A model generated the notes under the pieces. It saw only the letters and a list, made by a program, of their open reading frames with translations, ran no database searches and was not told the origin of the DNA. Position numbers and translations under genes: made by a program. A DNA stretch of 18,330 bases from Rhodothermales bacterium (lineage in GTDB: Bacteria > Bacteroidota > Rhodothermia > Rhodothermales > UBA10348): NCBI GenBank assembly GCA_013003255.1, contig JABDJZ010000004.1, forward strand, positions 1 through 18,330. The letters run 5' to 3'. Below, piece after piece: positions 1 to 7,545 of the stretch. Each line of letters opens with the position of its first letter. Position 1 is the first letter of the stretch.

Positions 1-9
1 GTCACACCT

Positions 10-15
10 GAGGAG
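10..15 (+). promoter_or_regulatory. Shine-Dalgarno site of ruvA
   Basis: The bases GAGGAG end five bases before the ATG at 21, which is a normal ribosome-binding spacing. It supports that ATG as the ruvA start. It is notable because almost no other gene in this window has a recognisable Shine-Dalgarno sequence, as is common in Bacteroidota and relatives. A TGA at 9-11 could be the stop of an upstream gene, but too little sequence is present to say. Confidence 0.6.
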
Positions 16-20
16 TCCGC

Positions 21-611
21 ATGATTGAGCGGTTGGGCGGGAAGCTTTTGGAAAAGCGCCCCACGGAGATCGTAGTTGACGTGCAGCAGGTGGGTTATGG
101 ACTCCTGGTGCCCACCTCCACATTTGAGGCCCTGCCTGCTGTTGGTGGTGACGTCGCGCTGTTCACCTACCTCCACGTGCGCGAGGACGTCCTGCAACTC
201 TACGGATTCGCCACACGGAACGAGCGGACTGTCTTTCGCATCATGCTGGCGGTGTCCGGTGTCGGCCCGAAGCTGGCACTGGCCGCTCTGTCATCCATGC
301 GCCCCGGCGAGATCAAGCGGCACGTCACATCCGGCGACGCGGGTTTCCTGACCCGGATTCCGGGTGTCGGGAAGAAGACGGCTGAAAGGCTGGTGATCGA
401 GTTGAGGGACCGTCTCGCCAAGGTGGATCTGGGTGGCGAAGAGCCCTCCGGCGCTTCCGTGGGACAAGGCGCGGCCGATGCCCTGGCTGCCCTGGAGGCA
501 CTGGGATACTCGCGGGCGGGCGCGGAGAAGGCGCTGCGCAACGTGGCGCGCCAGCACCCTGACGTGGAAACGGCAGAAGAACTCATCCGCCTGGCACTCC
601 GGGACGGATAG
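21..611 (+). CDS. ruvA: Holliday junction branch migration protein RuvA
   Basis: RuvA binds four-way Holliday junctions as a tetramer or octamer and loads the RuvB helicase motor for branch migration in recombinational repair. At 196 residues it is close to the usual length (about 200). Three parts are visible: an N-terminal OB-fold starting MIERLGGKLLEK, a central region with two helix-hairpin-helix motifs (LLAVSGVGPKLA near residue 75-86 and IPGVGKKTAERL near 113-124) that contact DNA, and after an acidic flexible linker a small C-terminal helical domain (about 150-196, ALEALGYSRAGAEKAL) that in the family contacts RuvB. The start is supported by GAGGAG five bases upstream. No ruvB or ruvC is visible here; a TGA at 9-11 could close a preceding gene. 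Identification is secure. Confidence 0.97.
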   Translation: MIERLGGKLLEKRPTEIVVDVQQVGYGLLVPTSTFEALPAVGGDVALFTYLHVREDVLQLYGFATRNERTVFRIMLAVSGVGPKLALAALSSMRPGEIKRHVTSGDAGFLTRIPGVGKKTAERLVIELRDRLAKVDLGGEEPSGASVGQGAADALAALEALGYSRAGAEKALRNVARQHPDVETAEELIRLALRDG

Positions 612-714
612 CCCGGTCCCCTGCTCCGCGGAGCCGCTGACTGGATCCGTTCAGACCAACGTCCGTAGCTGACACGCGGGTGGCCGCTAGATTTGAGCCC
701 GCTTCGTTCCAACT

Positions 715-2373
715 GTGGTGCCTGACCGATTTTCACACATCCTCCTGGGCCTCGTCCTGAGCCTGGCTGTCTCCCAAACGGCCTCCGCCCAGATCCCGCC
801 GCCGCCCCCTGATTGCCAGCAGGGGACGGCCATGGCCTCTATCCGGGGGCCGAGCCACAGCGGGCCGGTTTACAATACGGGCTCCCTGTTCTGGCGCGAT
901 GCGTCTTCGCCCCAGGGATTTGAGGACCTGGAAGGACGAAGCCAATTGCTGGCGGCCAGCCTGTGGATCGCCGCCCGGTTCGAGAACACACTCTCGATGG
1001 CCGGGTCGATGCTCGGGCCGTGGGAATTCTGGCCCGGCCCGCTGGATGAGAATGGGCTGACCGTCCTGGACTGCCAGCGGTATGACCGGATCTATTCCAT
1101 TGCCCGGGCTGATATCCTGGCCTACGAACGGGACGGCAGCATTACCCGAGACCTCGCAGACTGGCCCGCCTGGGCCGGCGCGCCCGTAGCGGACGGAGAC
1201 GGGGACCCCGACAACTATGACCTCGCAGGGGGCGACCGACCAGCCCTCCTGGGAGACCGCATGCTGTGGTGGGTCATGAATGATCGGGGCGGACCGCATG
1301 TAGTCACCGATGGCTCACCGTTGCCCGTTCAAGTGGAGGTCTCTGCTTTCACCTTCAACGTCCCGGGCGTGTTGGGTCGAAGTACCTTTTTCAAGTACCG
1401 CATCAAGCGCTTTGGACTGCTGCCCCTGACGGACGCGCGCGTCGGACTGTTTGTCTATGCCGGGCTTGGAAACGTGCTGGATGACTACGTGGGCGCGGAC
1501 ACGTTGGCCCAAATGGGCTACGTGTACAACGCGGACGCCTTCGACGAAGGAGGCTACGGAGCTACTCCTCCGGCCGTGGGCATCGGCATTCTGCGCGGCG
1601 CCGGTCTGGACCTTGAGAATCCGCTTTCGCGCCCAAGGGCCATCGCGGAGCACGAAATGGGGTCATTTATCGCTTTCCAGTCCGAGTGCGACGGCGCTTT
1701 CCCGGAATGCAATCCGTACCCGTTTGGTCGGGGACCGGGTTATTACAACATGATGCAGGGCCTGCGGCCCTGGGGCGAACCCATCGTGGTGAGCTCCAGC
1801 GGATTCGGCGGTCCCGTCACCACACCCATCATGTACACCGGCACACCGCCCGAATTTTGGAGTGAGGGCAACGTGGATGGAAGCGGCACCGCGGCACCGC
1901 CCGGAGACCGCAAGATGGTCGTGTCCACCGGCTCCTTCACCATGGTGCCCGGCGAGATCCAGGAGGTGGTCTTCGCCATTGTGTCCTCAACCGGGGACGA
2001 CCACCTGGACTCGGTGCGCCAGCTTCGGGAGGACATGTCCTTTGTCCGCGAGCAGACCGCGCTCATTCTGACGCCTTCCGGCCCCGGCCGGGCAGAGCCG
2101 GACCCCGTGGTGCCCCTGGCGCTCAGCGGACCCTGGCCCAATCCCGCCAACGAGGAGGCCTGGCTGGACCTGTCCCTGCCGGAGCCCATGGAAACACGGG
2201 TAGAGGTCTATGACCTGCTTGGCCGCCGTGTGGGCGTCGCCGCCAACGGCCTGTTTGAAGAAGGCAGGCATCTCATCCGCATCCCGACCGCGGATTTGAC
2301 GCCGGGCGTCTACGGGTATCGGGTCAAAACAGGCCGTTTCAGCGCGTCTGGCGCGATTCTGATCGCTCGCTGA
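715..2373 (+). CDS. Secreted protein of unknown function with C-terminal T9SS sorting domain
   Basis: About 552 residues. A signal peptide is visible (basic start, hydrophobic ILLGLVLSLAVS, likely cleavage after TASAQ), so it should cross the inner membrane by Sec. The last 85-90 residues (about 465-552) carry a type A T9SS sorting domain: a PWPNPANEEAWLDLSL strand, VYDLLGRRV and LTPGVYGYRV are hallmark segments. The central region is rich in Gly, Trp, Asp and Tyr, with segments such as EFWPGPLDENG, GAPVADGDGDPDNYDL and WVMNDRGGPH. I recall the same pattern in many T9SS-sorted proteins of Rhodothermales and marine Bacteroidota, but I know no function for it. The start is GTG at 715 or the adjacent GTG at 718; neither has a clear ribosome-binding site, but the signal peptide requires a start there. 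It lies 103 bases after ruvA and is probably transcribed separately. Expected location: cell surface or medium. Confidence 0.85.
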   Translation: MVPDRFSHILLGLVLSLAVSQTASAQIPPPPPDCQQGTAMASIRGPSHSGPVYNTGSLFWRDASSPQGFEDLEGRSQLLAASLWIAARFENTLSMAGSMLGPWEFWPGPLDENGLTVLDCQRYDRIYSIARADILAYERDGSITRDLADWPAWAGAPVADGDGDPDNYDLAGGDRPALLGDRMLWWVMNDRGGPHVVTDGSPLPVQVEVSAFTFNVPGVLGRSTFFKYRIKRFGLLPLTDARVGLFVYAGLGNVLDDYVGADTLAQMGYVYNADAFDEGGYGATPPAVGIGILRGAGLDLENPLSRPRAIAEHEMGSFIAFQSECDGAFPECNPYPFGRGPGYYNMMQGLRPWGEPIVVSSSGFGGPVTTPIMYTGTPPEFWSEGNVDGSGTAAPPGDRKMVVSTGSFTMVPGEIQEVVFAIVSSTGDDHLDSVRQLREDMSFVREQTALILTPSGPGRAEPDPVVPLALSGPWPNPANEEAWLDLSLPEPMETRVEVYDLLGRRVGVAANGLFEEGRHLIRIPTADLTPGVYGYRVKTGRFSASGAILIAR

Positions 2374-2482
2374 CCCCCCGTCACCTGACATTTTCGGCAG
2401 GCGTGCGGATTCCAGCGGGGGGAACACCTTGCATCACAGGCGTTTGGCGGGCGGCTCCAAGTCTCTGAACCGCACCGCTCTT

Positions 2483-4315
2483 ATGTCCAATTCCCTTCGA
2501 AACATCGCCATCGTAGCCCACGTGGACCATGGCAAGACCACATTGGTGGATGCCTTGCTCTGGCAGAGCGGCACGTTCCGTCAGGGGCAGGACGTGCAGG
2601 AGCGCGTGATGGACTCCATGGACCTGGAGCGTGAAAAGGGCATCACCATCATGGCCAAGAACACGGCCGTGATGTATAAGGGCACCAAGATCAACATTGT
2701 TGATACGCCCGGTCATGCCGACTTCGGCGGCGAGGTGGAACGGACACTTCGCATGGTCGATGGCATCATGCTCCTGGTGGACGCGGCCGAGGGACCGCTT
2801 CCCCAGACCCGCTTTGTGCTGTCCAAGGCCCTGGAGTTGGGCCTACCGGCCATCGTGGTCATCAACAAAATTGATCGTGGTGATGCGAGGCCGGCCGAGG
2901 TCCTGAACGAGGTCTATGACCTGTTCATTGACCTGGATGCAGACGATTCCCAAATCGAGTTTCCGGTCATCTTCGCCGTTGCCCGCGACGGCAAATGCAA
3001 GATGGAACTGGAGGATGAGCTGACCGGCCTTCACCCCCTCCTCGACACCATTGTGGAGCGCGTGCCGGCTCCGAAAGGTGATCCTGCAGGTACGGTCCAG
3101 GTCCTGGTCACCAACGTGCAGCCTGACAAGTACCTCGGGGCGCTGGCCATCGGCCGCGTCATGCAGGGAACGCTCAAGGCCAAACAGCGCGTTTCCCTCT
3201 GCCATCGGGACGGATCGTTCACCCAGACCGGCGTCACGGCACTGTTCGGGTACGAAGGCCTCCAGCGCGTGGAAATTGAGGAAGCAGGGCCTGGCGACAT
3301 CATTGCCATTGCCGGAATGGGAGGCATCGGACTCGGCGAGTCCATCTCCGCCGCCGAAGAGCCCAAGGCATTGCCGCCGCTCCACGTGGATGAGCCCACG
3401 ATGTCGATGGAGTTTCGGATCAACGACTCTCCCTTCAGTGGCCGGGAAGGCAAGTACGTCACCTCCCGAAACATCCGGGACCGCCTCTTCCGGGAAGTGG
3501 AGACCAACCTCGCGATGCGTGTCGAGGAAACGGATTCGCCCGACAGCTATCTGGTGTTTGGCCGTGGCGAGCTGCAAATGGCCATCCTGATCGAGCAGAT
3601 GCGCCGGGAAGGATTCGAATTCTCAGTCGGGATGCCCCGCGTCCTGACCCGGGAGATCAACGGCAAGCGGAATGAGCCCTACGAAATCGCGCTGATCGAT
3701 GTCGCCGAGGACTTCATGGGGGCCGTGGTCCAGAAGCTGGGCACTCGAAAAGGCGTGATGACCAAGATGGTCAACCACGGATCGGGCCGGGTCCGGCTGG
3801 AGTTCGAGATTCCAAGTCGTGGCCTTATCGGCTACCGGACGGAGTTCATGACCGATACCAAGGGGACGGGTATCCTGACCCACCTCTTTGACAAGTACAA
3901 GCCGTGGGCCGGCGAGATTGCGCACCGCGCCACGGGTGCACTGATCTCCGACCGTAATGGCAAAGTCACCGGTTTCGCCGCGTTGAACCTGCAGGAACGC
4001 GGGGACCTCTTCGTGAGCCCCGGCGACCCGGTGTACGGAGGAATGATCATCGGCGAGAACACCCGGGACATGGATCTCGAGGTGAACATCACCAAGGAGA
4101 AGAAGCTCACGAACATGCGGGCGGCTTCAGCCGACTCGTTCGAGAAGATCGTGCCGGCGCGACGCATGTCGCTTGAGGGCTCCATCGAGTTCATCCGCGA
4201 TGACGAGCTGCTGGAGATCACGCCTGAGAACGTCCGGCTTCGCAAGCGCTATCTGGATCCGCACGAGCGAAAGCGGGCAGACCAGCTTCGGACGCAGGCC
4301 GCGGCTACGTCCTAG
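2483..4315 (+). CDS. typA: Ribosome-associated translational GTPase TypA/BipA
   Basis: TypA (BipA) is an EF-G-like GTPase that binds the 70S ribosome and helps large-subunit assembly and stress or cold adaptation. The protein is 610 residues from the ATG at 2483, the normal family length. The GTPase motifs are intact: G1 AHVDHGKT (12-19), G2 region EREKGITI (49-56), G3 DTPGH (74-78) and G4 NKID (128-131). Domain II, the EF-G-like domains III and V (PSRGLIGYRTEF) and the TypA-specific C-terminal domain follow. An in-frame TTG at 2429 would add 18 residues unlike the family, so I prefer 2483, although neither start has a Shine-Dalgarno site. The gene is convergent with the beta-propeller gene: the stops overlap in the palindrome CTAG at 4312-4315, leaving no room for a terminator between them. 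Identification is secure. Confidence 0.97.
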   Translation: MSNSLRNIAIVAHVDHGKTTLVDALLWQSGTFRQGQDVQERVMDSMDLEREKGITIMAKNTAVMYKGTKINIVDTPGHADFGGEVERTLRMVDGIMLLVDAAEGPLPQTRFVLSKALELGLPAIVVINKIDRGDARPAEVLNEVYDLFIDLDADDSQIEFPVIFAVARDGKCKMELEDELTGLHPLLDTIVERVPAPKGDPAGTVQVLVTNVQPDKYLGALAIGRVMQGTLKAKQRVSLCHRDGSFTQTGVTALFGYEGLQRVEIEEAGPGDIIAIAGMGGIGLGESISAAEEPKALPPLHVDEPTMSMEFRINDSPFSGREGKYVTSRNIRDRLFREVETNLAMRVEETDSPDSYLVFGRGELQMAILIEQMRREGFEFSVGMPRVLTREINGKRNEPYEIALIDVAEDFMGAVVQKLGTRKGVMTKMVNHGSGRVRLEFEIPSRGLIGYRTEFMTDTKGTGILTHLFDKYKPWAGEIAHRATGALISDRNGKVTGFAALNLQERGDLFVSPGDPVYGGMIIGENTRDMDLEVNITKEKKLTNMRAASADSFEKIVPARRMSLEGSIEFIRDDELLEITPENVRLRKRYLDPHERKRADQLRTQAAATS

Positions 4316-6399
4316 CGGACCAGCGTCAGCAATGACGTCTGGGTAGAGCTTCCGGTGGTGAGTCTCACCGCATAGACGCCCGGAGCCAATCCGGCAACGG
4401 GAAGGTCCAATCCGGTGGTCCTGCCGGAGGTCAGGAAGTGGCGACCCGAGGCCACCTTGCGGCCCATCATGTCGTGGATTTCCAGGGTGGCATCGCCTGA
4501 TGCGCCCACGGTGACATCTGCGGAAACTGCACCTGCGCCCGGGTTTGGATAGATGGAGAGCGACGTCTCCGCGACGACCTCTACCGGGTCAACGGCCGTG
4601 GAGGTGGCTTCGTGAATCCAGACACCGGCCCCGTAAGTACCCGCATAGGCATTTCCGGCGGCATCGAATGCCAGCGCGGTAACCCGACGGGCCTCCTCCA
4701 TGCCCGAGTCCAGCGGCTCCCAACGATTGCGGTTCATCCGGTACACGCCGTTCCCGAAGGAGCCGATGTGCATCGTGTTGGAGGCGTCGAACGCGATGGT
4801 TCGAATATCCTCGCTCCCCGATAATCCATTGGTCATGGGGGTCCAGGTCTGGCCGCCGTCCGTGGAGCGCATGACTCCGAAATATCGTGTTCCTGCGTAT
4901 TGGGTCCCGTCGGTATCCTGCTCAAAAACCTGCGCCTCGAAGTACGGTGTGGCCATGCTTGTCAACCGGATCCACCCGTTTGTGCCGGACGGGCGCATGA
5001 ACGAGTCGTAGGTACCGCCTGCATACAGCGTCCCCGCTTCATCCACGCCGATGGCGATCACATCCCGCGGCGCCTGGTCGGGACCGATCAGCAGATAGGA
5101 CGTCCAGTTGTTGCCGCGCAGGTGATAGACGCCGGCATGGTAGCCCACGAAAATCTCGCCGTTCTCACCCGGCAGGACATCCCGAACGGGTGGCGTTCCG
5201 GGAGGTCCAAGGGCCTCCCAGATGTCGGCCGTGAGATCGAGTCTGAAGAGCCCGTTCAGGGTCCCGTCAAGCAGCCGTCCCTGCGCGTCGAATGCGAGGC
5301 TCTGAGACGGACGCACCGGAGAGTCCAGGTCATCCAGCAATTCCCACGAATTACCGAGGTCGTGGGAGACATACACGCCGCCAAGGGTGGCCGCATACAG
5401 CCCGTTGTCCGGGCCTACGGCAATGTCACGAATAGCACTGTGGAGTCCTTCGTTGGAGGTCTCCCATCGCGTACCGCGATCGCCGGAACGCATGACACCG
5501 CGACCATAGGTGCCGGCAACTACCGTCGACCCCAGTGCTGCGATCCCATGAATGGTCGTGGTCGTGGTTGCGATGGGGTCCCAGGTGGACCCCTCGTCGT
5601 CGGAGCGGTATACGAAGCGGTACCCGCCGAAGTAGAGGCGACCCAGGTCATCTTCCGCCATTCCGCCCGCGCGAATGGGATCCGTCTGCGGTTGAGCACA
5701 TGTCCAGATGCGTCCTGCATTCCGCGTTCGAAACAGGGTACACCCGCCCGTGATGGGGCTGGTACCGGCATAGAGATCACCCGTGGACGTCAGAAACAGC
5801 ATGTCCACATCGAACGTGGTCATCCCGCTGGACGCCCAATCCCAGGACACCCCGCGATCGTCAGACTTGTACACGCCTTCCGAGGTAGCCACGTAGAGAA
5901 CGCCGTCCTGCGTGATGACGTCCCGGATGTTCAGGCTGCGTTCATCCACCTGCAGTGCCATCCAGGTGCTGCCACCATCATCCGAGCGGATGATCCCGCG
6001 AATCGTGGCTCCGTAGAGGGTGCCGTCCGTGGCCTGCGTGATGGCCTTGGTCCAGCCGTCGGGCGAATTGGTCTGCTGCCAGGTGGAGGTCCCCGGCCAA
6101 CGACGGTAGATGCCACCGCCGTAGGTGGCCAGCAGGCTTGACCCGTCCTGGGTCCGGAGATACTCCCGCGCATCTACGCCGGCCGCGAAGATCCCGTCAT
6201 TGTCCAGATCCCATGTCCTCCCGCCGTCGGTGGAGTGGAACAAGCCGCCCACCGTGGCCGCGAAGTATCCCTCGGGGGTCACTGTCATTCCGGACACAAT
6301 CGTGCCGCCGAACGGGCCGTTGGCCGCCCTCCAGTAGTCCTGGGAGACGGCCGGCGTTGCCGCGAGCGTGATCAGAAGGCCGAAGAGGCTGAGGCGCAT
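4312..6399 (-). CDS. Secreted Asp-box (BNR/sortilin-like) beta-propeller protein with T9SS sorting domain
   Basis: About 695 residues from ATG 6399; an in-frame ATG at 6423 would put eight polar residues ahead of the signal peptide and is less likely. The signal peptide is MRLSLFGLLITLAATPAVSQ. The body is a series of propeller blades, many with Asp-box turns: HSTDGGRTW, RSDDGGSTW, KSDDRGVSW, RSDDEGSTW, RSGDRGTRW, SHDLGNSW and RSTDGGQTW, interspersed with GxLYAGT-type strands. The number of blades suggests two propellers. The last 80 or so residues are a type A T9SS sorting domain (SLSIYPNPGAG, IHDMMGRKVASG, LAPGVYAVRL). Sialidases share Asp boxes, but I see no sialidase FRIP motif or Arg triad, so a binding or surface role is more likely than hydrolysis. 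It lies 73 bases downstream of dnaJ on the same strand and may be partly co-transcribed. Its leader contains an inverted repeat that ends one base before the start codon. Confidence 0.88.
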   Translation of the reverse strand: MRLSLFGLLITLAATPAVSQDYWRAANGPFGGTIVSGMTVTPEGYFAATVGGLFHSTDGGRTWDLDNDGIFAAGVDAREYLRTQDGSSLLATYGGGIYRRWPGTSTWQQTNSPDGWTKAITQATDGTLYGATIRGIIRSDDGGSTWMALQVDERSLNIRDVITQDGVLYVATSEGVYKSDDRGVSWDWASSGMTTFDVDMLFLTSTGDLYAGTSPITGGCTLFRTRNAGRIWTCAQPQTDPIRAGGMAEDDLGRLYFGGYRFVYRSDDEGSTWDPIATTTTTIHGIAALGSTVVAGTYGRGVMRSGDRGTRWETSNEGLHSAIRDIAVGPDNGLYAATLGGVYVSHDLGNSWELLDDLDSPVRPSQSLAFDAQGRLLDGTLNGLFRLDLTADIWEALGPPGTPPVRDVLPGENGEIFVGYHAGVYHLRGNNWTSYLLIGPDQAPRDVIAIGVDEAGTLYAGGTYDSFMRPSGTNGWIRLTSMATPYFEAQVFEQDTDGTQYAGTRYFGVMRSTDGGQTWTPMTNGLSGSEDIRTIAFDASNTMHIGSFGNGVYRMNRNRWEPLDSGMEEARRVTALAFDAAGNAYAGTYGAGVWIHEATSTAVDPVEVVAETSLSIYPNPGAGAVSADVTVGASGDATLEIHDMMGRKVASGRHFLTSGRTTGLDLPVAGLAPGVYAVRLTTGSSTQTSLLTLVR

Positions 6400-6400
6400 T

Positions 6401-6446
6401 GGTTCGATGGTGTACGGGCACAAATACCCGCTTTCAGTATCGAACC
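6401..6446 (-). promoter_or_regulatory. Nested inverted repeat in the leader of the beta-propeller gene
   Basis: The + strand has GGTTCGAT at 6401-6408 and its exact reverse complement ATCGAACC at 6439-6446, with a smaller CGGG/CCCG pair nested inside (6415-6418 and 6427-6430). In the minus-strand transcript this would fold into a two-level hairpin whose 3' arm ends one base before the ATG at 6399, so it would cover the ribosome landing site. Eight-base arms at this spacing occur by chance several times in 18 kb, so only the placement is suggestive. It could also be an operator dyad or mean nothing. Confidence 0.3.
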
Positions 6447-6472
6447 GGTGGACGGGGCCCTTAAGCCGTGTC

Positions 6473-7405
6473 CTAGATCAGGTTGGCCTTCTCGGCCGCC
6501 TTCCGCAGTTCCTCCTCCTCGAACCGGGTCAGTCCCTTCGGAATGGTCACAACGATTTCGACCAGGAGGTCCCCCATGTCCTTCTCGGTCTCCACGCCCT
6601 GGTTGCGCAGCCTCAGGCGCTCTCCGGGCTGTGTCCCTTTTGGAATGGTCAGCTTCAGCTTTCGTCCGTGGGGGGTCACCAGCGATCGCGAGGCTCCAAG
6701 CATCGCTTCGAACGCGGTCACTTCAACACGGGTGTGCAAATCATGACCCTCGCGCCTGTAGTCGGTGCCCGGGCTCACCCGGAATCGGACGTACAGCTCC
6801 TTGGTCTGACCGTTCGATTTCCGCTTCAGCCGAACCTTGTATCCGTCCTCCACCCCTTTCGGGAAAGGCACCCGGATCTTGGCTCCGTCCGGCAAACTCA
6901 ACTCAACCTTGCCGCCTTCGAGAGCCTCTTCAAAGGTGAGAACCACCTCGGTTTCCGGCTCCACCCTGCGGCTGGCGGTCATCGGGTCACCGTCACCACC
7001 GAAGAACCGGCCGAACAAATCACCGATGCCTCCGAGGGGTGGCTCCTGGCCGGAGAATCCTCCAAACTGACCACTCCCGCTCCGGGCACCCCGGTCCATC
7101 CGGACGTAGGTGCCGTCAGGTGCACGGTAGTAACGTCCGCCCTGGCCCGTGCTGAAGGCCTCGCCGAAGCCCGAAGCCCCGAACGGGTTCTTGCGGGCAC
7201 GGTCATACTGGACACGCTTCTTGGCATCCGAGAGCGTCTCGTAGGCTTCCTGGATTTCCTTGAAGCGTTCTTCCGCTGCCGTATCGGACTGGTTGCGGTC
7301 CGGGTGGTGCTTGCGCGCGAGGGCTCGGTACGCCTTCTTGATCTCGTCGGCGGACGCGGACTCTCCTATCCCCAGAATCTTATAGTAGTCTTTGATAGCG
7401 GGCAT
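6473..7405 (-). CDS. DnaJ/CbpA-type J-domain co-chaperone (class B, no zinc finger)
   Basis: This is a cytoplasmic Hsp40 that stimulates the DnaK ATPase and delivers unfolded clients. It has 310 residues, the size of CbpA rather than DnaJ (about 375). The N-terminal J domain (1-70, DYYKILGI...) keeps the HPD motif at 34-36, needed to activate DnaK. A Gly/Phe/Arg-rich linker (about 72-130) follows, then two beta-sandwich substrate-binding domains (VVLTFEEALEGGKVEL and VEVTAFEAMLGASRSL), ending in a charged helix. The protein has no CxxCxGxG repeats, indeed no cysteines, so it is a class B J protein. The start at 7405 (MPAIKDYYKI) fits the family exactly. It is divergent from accC across 140 bases that hold two inverted repeats, and lies upstream of the beta-propeller gene. 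No dnaK or grpE is nearby. The gene could be named cbpA, but orthology is not proved. Confidence 0.93.
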   Translation of the reverse strand: MPAIKDYYKILGIGESASADEIKKAYRALARKHHPDRNQSDTAAEERFKEIQEAYETLSDAKKRVQYDRARKNPFGASGFGEAFSTGQGGRYYRAPDGTYVRMDRGARSGSGQFGGFSGQEPPLGGIGDLFGRFFGGDGDPMTASRRVEPETEVVLTFEEALEGGKVELSLPDGAKIRVPFPKGVEDGYKVRLKRKSNGQTKELYVRFRVSPGTDYRREGHDLHTRVEVTAFEAMLGASRSLVTPHGRKLKLTIPKGTQPGERLRLRNQGVETEKDMGDLLVEIVVTIPKGLTRFEEEELRKAAEKANLI

Positions 7406-7439
7406 TCGCTCGAAGCGTCAACAACAGTATTATCTGCCA

Positions 7440-7451
7440 AATCGGCCGATT
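7440..7451. promoter_or_regulatory. 12-bp perfect palindrome in the dnaJ/accC divergent region
   Basis: AATCGGCCGATT is its own reverse complement and lies 35 bases upstream of the dnaJ-family start, in the region shared with divergent accC. It is a possible binding site for a dimeric regulator. It does not resemble CIRCE (TTAGCACTC-N9-GAGTGCTAA), the HrcA site commonly linked to chaperone genes. No regulator is known, and a chance occurrence cannot be excluded. Confidence 0.25.
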
Positions 7452-7469
7452 GTTTTCCCGCTCCGGCTG

Positions 7470-7485
7470 CCTGAAAACGTTCAGG
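7470..7485. promoter_or_regulatory. 16-bp inverted repeat in the dnaJ/accC divergent region
   Basis: CCTGAAAACGTTCAGG consists of six-base arms (CCTGAA and TTCAGG) around AACG. It sits between the divergent dnaJ-family and accC starts, 19 bases from the palindrome at 7440-7451 and about 60 bases before the accC start. It could be an operator for one or both genes or a short hairpin in an accC leader. The evidence is symmetry and location only. Confidence 0.28.
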
Positions 7486-7545
7486 GCTGAATTCCTGTCA
7501 GTCTGGAGGCATCGGGGTGGGACCACCTTAATAAGGGCATAAAGC

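Noticed and set aside
623..634. Palindrome GCTCCGCGGAGC after ruvA as a terminator
   Set aside because: It has no following T-run, and such GC palindromes are common by chance in this composition.
4900..6141. Long open frame on the + strand (413 codons) opposite the propeller gene
   Set aside because: The minus-strand frame has a signal peptide, repeated Asp boxes and a T9SS domain. The + strand product is rich in Arg, Pro and Gly without recognisable domains, as expected for an antisense shadow in GC-rich DNA.
6368..7474. Long open frame on the + strand (368 codons) opposite the J-domain gene
   Set aside because: The minus strand encodes a clear J-domain protein through the region. The + strand frame has no domain and crosses the divergent promoter region.
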